This document shows, in pieces, positions 45,308 through 51,125 of a DNA stretch of 64,000 bases (its first letter is position 1; every line of letters starts with the position of its first letter). This DNA comes from Kibdelosporangium persicum (lineage in GTDB: Bacteria > Actinomycetota > Actinomycetes > Mycobacteriales > Pseudonocardiaceae): contig NZ_JAAATY010000010.1 in the NCBI RefSeq assembly GCF_013280595.1, forward strand, positions 186,001-250,000. The letters run 5' to 3'. Position numbers and translations under genes: made by a program. Under the pieces are notes generated by a model. It was not told where the DNA came from. It did not search any database and was given only the letters and a program-made list of their open reading frames with translations.

Positions 45308-46402
45308 GTGCCCGATCGGCCGACCATGATCAAATGCCTGGTCTGGGACCTGGACAACACGTTGTGGGACGGGACGCTGCTGGAGGACGAGCAGGTCGAG
45401 TTCGCCGAGGCGGTCCGTGACGTGGTCCGTGCCCTGGACTCGCGCGGCATCCTCCAGTCCGTGGCCAGCAAGAACGACCACGACCTCGCCTGGCGCAAGC
45501 TGGAGGAGCTCGGCGTGGCCGAGTACTTCGTCGTGCCGCGGATCGGCTGGGGCCGCAAGTCCGACTCGGTCAAGGCGATCGCCGACCAGCTGAAATTCGC
45601 GCTCGACACCATCGCGTTCGTCGACGACCAGCCGGCCGAGCGAGCCGAGGTCGCGTACCACCACCCCGCCGTGCGCTGCTACTCCGCCGAGGACGTGCTC
45701 ACGCTGACCGGGCTGCCGGAGTTCAGCCCGGCGACCGTCACGGTGGACTCCGCCCGGCGCAGGCAGATGTACCAGGCCAACATGCGGCGGGAACAGGAAC
45801 AGGCCGCGTTCACCGGCCCGGACGAGGATTTCCTCCGGTCACTGGACCTGGTCATCCGGATCGGCCGGGCAGGTGACGAGGAGATCACCCGCGTCGAGGA
45901 GCTGACGCTGCGCACCAGCCAGATGAACGCCACCGGCGTGCACTACCCGGACTCGGTGCTGCGGTCCCTGATCGACGACCCGCGCCACGAGGTGCTGACC
46001 GCGACCATGTCCGACCGGTTCGGGCCGCACGGCGCGGTCGGCGTGCTGCTGCTGGAAAAGCACCCGTCGGTGTGGAACCTCAAGCTGCTGGCCACCTCGT
46101 GCCGGGTGGTCAGCTTCGGGGCCGGATCGGTGATCCTGAACTGGATCAGCGACCAGGCGGCACGGGCGGGTGTGCACCTCGTGGCCGACTTCCGGCGCAC
46201 CGAACGCAACCGGATGATGGAAGTGGCCTACCGCTTCGCCGGCTACGAGACCAGTTCGTGCGCGTGCGTCGCCGAAGTCAGCCGTGACGGCCGCGACGAC
46301 ATCGAACTGCTCCACCTGGTTCCCGCCAGGCAGGCTCCGCCGTCCACCATGACTTTGACCGCCCCGGATCTCGCCGCCGGCCCGTTGACGGCGGCGCACT
46401 GA
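45308..46402 (+). CDS. fkbH: FkbH-like HAD-superfamily glyceryl transferase/phosphatase
   Basis: The protein has 364 residues. The N-terminal HAD domain has the phosphoaspartate motif WDLDNTLWDG and the later FVDDQPAERAEV. The C-terminal half is the acyl-transfer-like domain typical of FkbH proteins (LTLRTSQMNATGVHY, MSDRFGPHGAVGVLLL, NRMMEVAYRFAGY). Such enzymes load 1,3-bisphosphoglycerate onto the discrete ACP with dephosphorylation, the committed first step of methoxymalonyl-ACP synthesis. The GTG at 45308 has GGAGG at ideal spacing; an internal ATG at 45326 is less well placed. Confidence 0.95.
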   Translation: MPDRPTMIKCLVWDLDNTLWDGTLLEDEQVEFAEAVRDVVRALDSRGILQSVASKNDHDLAWRKLEELGVAEYFVVPRIGWGRKSDSVKAIADQLKFALDTIAFVDDQPAERAEVAYHHPAVRCYSAEDVLTLTGLPEFSPATVTVDSARRRQMYQANMRREQEQAAFTGPDEDFLRSLDLVIRIGRAGDEEITRVEELTLRTSQMNATGVHYPDSVLRSLIDDPRHEVLTATMSDRFGPHGAVGVLLLEKHPSVWNLKLLATSCRVVSFGAGSVILNWISDQAARAGVHLVADFRRTERNRMMEVAYRFAGYETSSCACVAEVSRDGRDDIELLHLVPARQAPPSTMTLTAPDLAAGPLTAAH

Positions 46403-46419
46403 CCCCTGAAGGCCCCGAC

Positions 46420-46449
46420 GGCCCGGAGCGCGGTCAGCGCTTCCGGGCC
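46420..46449. terminator. Terminator hairpin between convergent fkbH and fkbG
   Basis: GGCCCGGAGCGC pairs with GCGCTTCCGGGCC (one bulged base, 5 nt loop). It overlaps the 3-prime end of the minus-strand fkbG gene and can serve both directions. Confidence 0.6.
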
Positions 46450-47114
46450 AGGGTGATGCCGTCGGCGAACGGCAGCATCGAGATGTCGACCCGGTCGTCG
46501 TCCCGGAGCAAGGTGTTGAGCTCCCGGATGGCGGCCGTTTCCGCGTCCTGGGCGGCCGGGTCGGCCACCCTGCCGAAGAACAGCGTGTTGTCCACGACGA
46601 TGAGGCCACCCGGCCGCACCAACGGCAGGACGTCCTCGTAGTAGCGCGGGTAGTTCGTCTTGTCCGCGTCGATGAACGCCAGATCCACCGTGCCGGTCAC
46701 GCCTTCGTCGCGCAGCCGCGCGAGAGTCGCCGTGGCGTCCCCGACCATGAGCTCGATCCGGTCGGCCACCCCGGCCCGCTCCCAGTAGGACCGGCCGATC
46801 TTCGCCCACCGGGGGGTGATGTCGCACGTGATCACCCGGCCGCCCGGTGGGAGCGCGCGGGCCAGGCACAGCGTGCTGTACCCGGTGAACGTGCCGATCT
46901 CCAGCACCGTGCGCGCACCGATCAGACCGGCCAGCAAGGAAAGCAGCTGCCCTTCCTCGGCCAGCACCTGCATCGCCGTCCCGGCAGGCAGCTGCGCGGT
47001 CTCCTCGCGCAGCCCGGCGAGGATCTCGTCCTCGCGCAGCGAAACGTCCCGAACATAGGACAGCAGCTCACGCCCGGCCGTCACCTGATCCGCCACAGTC
47101 AACTCCATCGTCAT
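46434..47114 (-). CDS. fkbG: SAM-dependent O-methyltransferase for methoxymalonyl-ACP (FkbG-like)
   Basis: The protein has 226 residues of the class I, caffeoyl-CoA O-methyltransferase-like fold: [20 protein letters not shown] (SAM motif I), [13 protein letters not shown], and [32 protein letters not shown]. It methylates the hydroxyl of the ACP-bound hydroxymalonyl unit. It completes the five-function methoxymalonyl set but is on the opposite strand with its own TAGGGG-type promoter. Two starts are possible, 47114 (MTMEL) and 47108 (MEL); neither has a clear ribosome site, and the predicted leader is only 13-19 nt. Confidence 0.92.
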   Translation of the reverse strand: MTMELTVADQVTAGRELLSYVRDVSLREDEILAGLREETAQLPAGTAMQVLAEEGQLLSLLAGLIGARTVLEIGTFTGYSTLCLARALPPGGRVITCDITPRWAKIGRSYWERAGVADRIELMVGDATATLARLRDEGVTGTVDLAFIDADKTNYPRYYEDVLPLVRPGGLIVVDNTLFFGRVADPAAQDAETAAIRELNTLLRDDDRVDISMLPFADGITLARKR

Positions 47115-47133
47115 GAGCCAGTTCTGGTTGGCG

Positions 47134-47169
47134 ACACTACGAGCTGACGCGCCGCGCACCCCACCCCTA
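47134..47169 (-). promoter_or_regulatory. TAGGGG-type promoter for fkbG, with a second adjacent box
   Basis: On the minus strand: TAGGGG (47169-47164), -35 TGGGGT (47163-47158), an 18 bp spacer, -10 TAGTGT (47139-47134). A second box (TTAAGGGGG, 47182-47174) lies 11 bp upstream in the same orientation. Confidence 0.7.
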
Positions 47170-47237
47170 CCGACCCCCTTAACAAGCGCGCACGGTCACC
47201 GAGAAATCAGCCAAACCGCAGGTGAAGCTGCAATTGG

Positions 47238-47273
47238 TAGGGGTTGTGCGACCGGTCCGCGCGCTGGCAGATT
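47238..47273 (+). promoter_or_regulatory. TAGGGG-type promoter for the amino-pentose operon
   Basis: TAGGGG (47238-47243) abuts -35 TTGTGC (47244-47249). An 18 bp spacer leads to -10 CAGATT (47268-47273) within CTGGCAGATTC. It lies back to back with the fkbG promoter. Confidence 0.68.
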
Positions 47274-47601
47274 CGAGCGTCGTCGGCGCCACCAGGACCA
47301 GGATTCCAGCGGGGCCGTTGGGGGCTACGCACTCGCTACACGGTTCGAGGTCTGCCTTGACATGAGTATTCCGACAGCACCGGTGGGATTCGGCGACGAC
47401 GCCGGCACGACGCACACCCGCCTGGTCGGGGAGCACCGCGGGACCGCGGGCTCCGCCGGCGAAGCCGCCCCACCGGACAGCACGCGACACCGGCTGGCCG
47501 AAACCCGCGCGGGCGCGCCACCGCGCCGCGGCGGGCACACCACCATCCCGCACTGATCGTCGATGTGACCATTGCCGGCCTGCCACCCGAAAAGGATCGC
47601 G
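47274..47601 (+). other. Long leader of the amino-pentose operon with a possible small ORF
   Basis: If transcription starts near 47280, the leader before the ATG at 47602 is about 320 nt, far longer than the other leaders in this cluster. It contains one open frame of 64 codons (47362..47556, beginning MSIPTAPVGFGDD) with only a weak GAGG upstream and a low-complexity sequence. I recognise no domain in it and do not call it a gene. No riboswitch pattern was recognised. Confidence 0.4.
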
Positions 47602-48282
47602 ATGCACCGAACGATACGCAGATTATTGGTCGTCGCCGCCCACGGCGACGACGAGACCCTGGGCGCGGGCGGGACGCTCGCGAAGCTGGCCGACGACGGC
47701 GTGCGGATCAGCCTGTGCGTGCTCTGCGACGACGACGGGTCCCGATCCGAGACCGGGCAGGGCGTGACCAACCGCGTCCCGGCGATCGAGGCGGCCGCGA
47801 AGATCCTCGGCATCGAACGGCTGGCCGTCCACGAGTACGGCGACAACCGGCTGGACACCGTGGGCCAGTTGGAGCTGAACCGGGTGTTCGAACGGGAAGT
47901 ACGCGAGTTCGAGCCGGACACGGTGTTCGCGCCGAGCCTGAGCGACCTGAGCCTGGACCACCAGCTGGTGAGCCGGGCGGCCCGCGTGGCCGGCCGGGCA
48001 GGCCGTGGGCCCGTGCGGGAGATCCGGTGCTTCGAGGTCCGGTCCGCGACCGACAGCGGTGAGGCCGCGGGCCTGCCGGTCTTCCGGCCGAACTGCTGGC
48101 AGCCGCTGGCCGAGTCCCACCTGGAGCGCAAGCTCGAGGCGCTGCGGGCCTATGGCGACGAACTGCAGCAGTGGCCCAGCCCGCGCAGCGAGCGGGGCGT
48201 CCGCGCGCTCGCCGAGTACCGCGGCTCGCAGGTCTCGACCGCCTACGCCGAGGCGTTCGAACTGCTCAGAGTGGTCCTCTGA
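47602..48282 (+). CDS. PIG-L/LmbE-family N-acetyl-sugar deacetylase
   Basis: The protein has 226 residues. The zinc motif of the family appears as AHGDDETLG (usually AHPDDE; Pro is Gly here, metal ligands kept), followed by the SLDHQLVSRAA segment with the third ligand. ATG 47602 has AAGGA at good spacing. Family members deacetylate GlcNAc-containing small molecules, for example in mycothiol or teicoplanin synthesis. As first gene of an operon with a UDP-HexNAc dehydrogenase and a decarboxylase-type SDR, it probably removes the N-acetyl group to leave a free 2-amino pentose. Whether it acts on the nucleotide sugar or after glycosyl transfer cannot be told from sequence. Confidence 0.9.
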   Translation: MHRTIRRLLVVAAHGDDETLGAGGTLAKLADDGVRISLCVLCDDDGSRSETGQGVTNRVPAIEAAAKILGIERLAVHEYGDNRLDTVGQLELNRVFEREVREFEPDTVFAPSLSDLSLDHQLVSRAARVAGRAGRGPVREIRCFEVRSATDSGEAAGLPVFRPNCWQPLAESHLERKLEALRAYGDELQQWPSPRSERGVRALAEYRGSQVSTAYAEAFELLRVVL

Positions 48283-48316
48283 GGACCGGACACCGCGAGC
48301 GACAAGGGGTTTGAGA

Positions 48317-49579
48317 ATGCCGGAGATTTCCTCCGTCGCGGTCATCGGCATGGGCTACGTCGGCCTGCCGACCGCGTTGGGCCTGCACGCGGGCGGAGTA
48401 CGCGTCCTGGGGATCGACCGCGATCCGGATCGCCTCGCGGCGATCCGGCGACGCGCCGTCGACCTGATCGATGCCGATCACCTGCGGCTGGCGAAGTCGT
48501 TGGGGCAGGACGGTTTCGAGCTCACCGCCGACCTGTCCAGGCTGGCCGAGGCGGACGCGGTGATGGTGTGCGTGCCCACGCCGGTGGACCGTTACCTGTT
48601 GCCGGACCTCGGTCCGTTGCAGGGGGCGTGCGACACACTCGTGAAGTACGCGCGGCCGGGTCAGACGCTGATCCTGACGTCGACGAGCTTCGTCGGCACC
48701 ACGGCCAGGATGCTGGTGAACCCGTTGATCGATCGTGGTTTCACGATCGGCACCGACATCTTCGTGGCCTCCAGCCCGGAACGGATCGATCCGGGCAACG
48801 TCACGCACACCCAGCGGGAGACGCCCCGGGTGCTCGGCGGGGTCACCGCACAGTGCACAGCGATGGCGGCCCAGGTGATCGAGGTGCTGGCGTCGCAGAC
48901 CCACCGGGTGCGGTCCCCCGAGGTCGCCGAGATGACCAAGCTGTACGAGAACACCTTCCGTGCGGTGAACATCGCGCTGGCCAACGAGTTCGCCGACATC
49001 TGCGCCGGGCTGGAGCTCGACCCGATCGAGGTGATCGACGCCGCGGCGACCAAACCGTACGGGTTCATGGCCTTCCACCCCGGCCCCGGGGTCGGCGGGC
49101 ACTGCATCCCGTGCGACCCGCACTACCTGCTCTGGCAGCTGCGCGAAACACGGACCGCGGCGCCGTTGGTGAACCAGGCGATGACCGCCATCGCCGAGCG
49201 GCCCAAGACTGTGGTGGACCGCGTGCAGGGTGCGCTTTCACTGGCGGGCAAGGGAATGGCCGGAATCCGCGTCCTCGTGGTCGGCGTGTCGTACAAGCCC
49301 GGCGTGCTGGACGTGCGGTCGTCTTCGGCCCTGGAGATCATCGCGGGCCTGGCCGAGCGCGGGGCGAAGGTCGACTACTTCGACCCGCTGATCGCCCGGG
49401 TGACCCTGCCGGACGGCACCACAATGGACAGTGTGGTCCGGCCGCAGGGCACGAACTGGGACCTCGTGCTCGTCCACACCGTCCAACCCGGACACGACTA
49501 CGGCTGGACCGCCGACTGCCCGATGCTGGTCGACGCCACCTACCGGTTCGAGTCCGCCGACGCCAGCCAACCCGTGTGA
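48317..49579 (+). CDS. UDP-N-acetylhexosamine (or UDP-glucose) 6-dehydrogenase, WbpA/WecC-type
   Basis: The protein has 420 residues of the UDP-glucose/GDP-mannose dehydrogenase family: NAD fold VAVIGMGYVGLPTALGL, VCVPTPVDR, ASSPERIDPGN, AEMTKLYENTFRAVNIALANE, and the catalytic Cys in PGPGVGGHCIPCDPHYL. The C-terminal domain carries VLVVGVSYKPGVLDVRSSSALEI. The YENTFRAVNIALANE and PGPGVGGHCIP blocks resemble WbpA/WecC-type enzymes acting on UDP-HexNAc more than short UDP-glucose dehydrogenases. With the flanking deacetylase this favours UDP-GlcNAc to UDP-GlcNAcA, but UDP-glucose remains possible. It is the middle gene of the three-gene operon. Confidence 0.9.
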   Translation: MPEISSVAVIGMGYVGLPTALGLHAGGVRVLGIDRDPDRLAAIRRRAVDLIDADHLRLAKSLGQDGFELTADLSRLAEADAVMVCVPTPVDRYLLPDLGPLQGACDTLVKYARPGQTLILTSTSFVGTTARMLVNPLIDRGFTIGTDIFVASSPERIDPGNVTHTQRETPRVLGGVTAQCTAMAAQVIEVLASQTHRVRSPEVAEMTKLYENTFRAVNIALANEFADICAGLELDPIEVIDAAATKPYGFMAFHPGPGVGGHCIPCDPHYLLWQLRETRTAAPLVNQAMTAIAERPKTVVDRVQGALSLAGKGMAGIRVLVVGVSYKPGVLDVRSSSALEIIAGLAERGAKVDYFDPLIARVTLPDGTTMDSVVRPQGTNWDLVLVHTVQPGHDYGWTADCPMLVDATYRFESADASQPV

Positions 49580-49602
49580 GCCGTCTTGAAAGGACACGAC
49601 CT

Positions 49603-50565
49603 GTGCGCTGCCTGATCACCGGAGGTGCCGGCTTCATCGGCTCGCACCTGACCGAGCACCTGCTTGGCCTCGGTCACGAGGTGGTCGTCCTCGACGACCT
49701 CAGCACCGGCAGCGAAAGCAACCTCGCCGCGTTCGCGGACGATCCCCGGCTGCGGTTCGTCCGGGGATCGGTGTGCGACCGGGACGCGGTGGACAGCTGC
49801 ATGGCCGGGGTGGACGCGATCTACCACCTGGCCGCGGCCGTCGGGGTGTTCACCATCCTCGGCAAGACCCTGGAGAGCCTGCGTACCAACCTCAACGGCA
49901 CGGAAACCGTGCTGGAGGCGGCACGTGCGCACGATGTGCCGATCCTGGTCGCGTCGACCAGCGAGATCTACGGCAAGAACACCGCCGACGGGCTCACCGA
50001 GGACGCCGACCGGATCGTCGGCTCACCGCTGGTGAACCGGTGGTCGTACGCCGAGGCGAAGGCCCTGGACGAGACGCTGGCCTACCTGTACGGGATCGAG
50101 TACGGGGTCAAGACCGTGATCGTGCGGTTGTTCAACACGGTCGGCCCGCGGCAGAGCGGCCGTTACGGCATGGTGATTCCCCGGTTCGTCGGGCAGGCGC
50201 TCGCCGGCGAGCCGATCACCGTGTTCGGCGACGGCCAGCAGGTCAGGTGTTTCTGTCACGTGCTCGACGTGGTGCCGGCGCTCGTCGCACTCCTTGAGGA
50301 CGAGGGCGCGCACGGCACCGTCTACAACCTCGGCAGTTCGGAACAGGTCAGCATCGCCGACCTCGCGCACAAGGTCATCGCGGCGACGGACTCGTCGAGC
50401 ACGGTGGTGAAGGTCCCGTACGAGCAGGCGTACGGCGCCGGCTTCGAAGACATGCAGCGCCGCATCCCGGATTGCGCGAAGGCACGCGACCGGGTCGGCT
50501 TCCGGCCGCGGCGCACCCTCGACGACATCATCCGGTCGGTGGTCGCCGAGCATCGCCTGCCCTGA
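49603..50565 (+). CDS. NAD-dependent SDR, probable UDP-(N-acetyl)glucuronate decarboxylase
   Basis: The protein has 320 residues of the extended SDR epimerase/decarboxylase family: GGAGFIGSHLTEHLL (NAD binding), STSEIYG, catalytic YAEAK (WSYAEAKALDE), and VRLFNTVGPRQSGRYGMVIPRF. The gene starts at GTG 49603 with AAAGGA upstream. Following a C-6 dehydrogenase, decarboxylation at C-6 to a UDP-pentose (UDP-xylose or UDP-2-acetamido-xylose) is the most economical role, as for CalS9-type enzymes; a 4-epimerase is the main alternative. Together with the deacetylase the operon would supply a xylosamine-type sugar. Confidence 0.87.
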   Translation: MRCLITGGAGFIGSHLTEHLLGLGHEVVVLDDLSTGSESNLAAFADDPRLRFVRGSVCDRDAVDSCMAGVDAIYHLAAAVGVFTILGKTLESLRTNLNGTETVLEAARAHDVPILVASTSEIYGKNTADGLTEDADRIVGSPLVNRWSYAEAKALDETLAYLYGIEYGVKTVIVRLFNTVGPRQSGRYGMVIPRFVGQALAGEPITVFGDGQQVRCFCHVLDVVPALVALLEDEGAHGTVYNLGSSEQVSIADLAHKVIAATDSSSTVVKVPYEQAYGAGFEDMQRRIPDCAKARDRVGFRPRRTLDDIIRSVVAEHRLP

Positions 50566-50595
50566 GCGTCCCCACCGTCGTTCACAATCGCTTCA

Positions 50596-50931
50596 TCAGC
50601 GCGTCATGGCCTCGTCATGGCCCGCCGTTCCCACTGCCGAGGCCGCCGTCATGGCGGCCTCGGCAGTGGCACGTTCGAGTACGCCCGCGTCGCACAGGTC
50701 CTCTACCCACGTCACCATGTGGCTGTACGTGGCCACAGGGTCGACGTCCCACATCGTGGCCAGCGTCGCCGCGGCCTTGGCGACGTCGCCTGAGCTCTGG
50801 TTGAGCGCGATCCACATGGCGGTGCCGGCCGGCCCATAACGCAGCTGCGCACCAGTGGTACTTGAGGACAATTTAAGGTGGCCGGTCGGCAAAATCCTCG
50901 GAGTTACGTCCGCCGCCGTGCTTACCATCAT
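50596..50931 (-). CDS. Stand-alone PqqD-family (RiPP recognition element-like) protein
   Basis: The protein has 111 residues from ATG 50931, which has GGAGGG at good spacing; a GTG at 50946 is also open. The PqqD pattern is clear: LSSSTTGAQLRYGPAGTAMWIALNQSSGDVAKAAATLATMWDVDPVATYSHMVTWVEDLCDAGVL, a small winged-helix domain that in RiPP pathways binds leader peptides. No radical-SAM enzyme, precursor peptide or peptidase is visible nearby. It is divergent from the LAL regulator and convergent with the amino-pentose operon. Its role in a polyketide cluster is unknown. The C-terminal Ala-rich tail coincides with a strong hairpin that probably terminates the opposite operon. Confidence 0.88.
   Translation of the reverse strand: MMVSTAADVTPRILPTGHLKLSSSTTGAQLRYGPAGTAMWIALNQSSGDVAKAAATLATMWDVDPVATYSHMVTWVEDLCDAGVLERATAEAAMTAASAVGTAGHDEAMTR
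50631..50669 (+). terminator. Perfect 17-bp hairpin inside the 3-prime end of the pqqD-like gene
   Basis: CCACTGCCGAGGCCGCC, a 5 nt loop (GTCAT), then the exact complement GGCGGCCTCGGCAGTGG. It begins 66 bases past the stop codon of the amino-pentose operon and is the best candidate terminator for it, although it lies within the coding region of the convergent gene. Confidence 0.7.
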
Positions 50932-51018
50932 CGAGCCCTCCCACAACCTTGTCGTCGCTGTTCACCAAGCTTCTCCGTTACCGGGCGGAAAAGACATGGA
51001 GATCGCACCCGATTGACA

Positions 51019-51036
51019 GGTAGGACTATCCCTACC
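51019..51036. promoter_or_regulatory. GGTAGG-N6-CCTACC palindrome upstream of the LAL regulator
   Basis: A perfect inverted repeat of six-base arms (51019-51024 and 51031-51036), about 90 bp before the regulator start and 90 bp before the pqqD-like gene on the other side. Its arms share GGTAGG with the cluster promoter boxes (GGTAGGGG). A TTGACA hexamer (51013-51018) adjoins it, but I find no convincing -10 at 16-18 bp. Autoregulation is possible. Confidence 0.5.
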
Positions 51037-51125
51037 TCCGCCCGGGTGGTTGCCGGATGCCGGGCGAGATAACCCACGGTGTATATCGATCCGATAACGG
51101 TGGCCGCTGACAGAGGACTTCTGAT

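Noticed and set aside
47362-47556. A 64-codon open frame in the leader of the amino-pentose operon
   Set aside because: It has no proper ribosome site, a low-complexity sequence and no family resemblance. It is kept only as a comment on the leader.
50596-50931. PqqD-like protein as part of a RiPP pathway
   Set aside because: No precursor peptide, radical-SAM enzyme or peptidase was found within the window, so no RiPP system is claimed.
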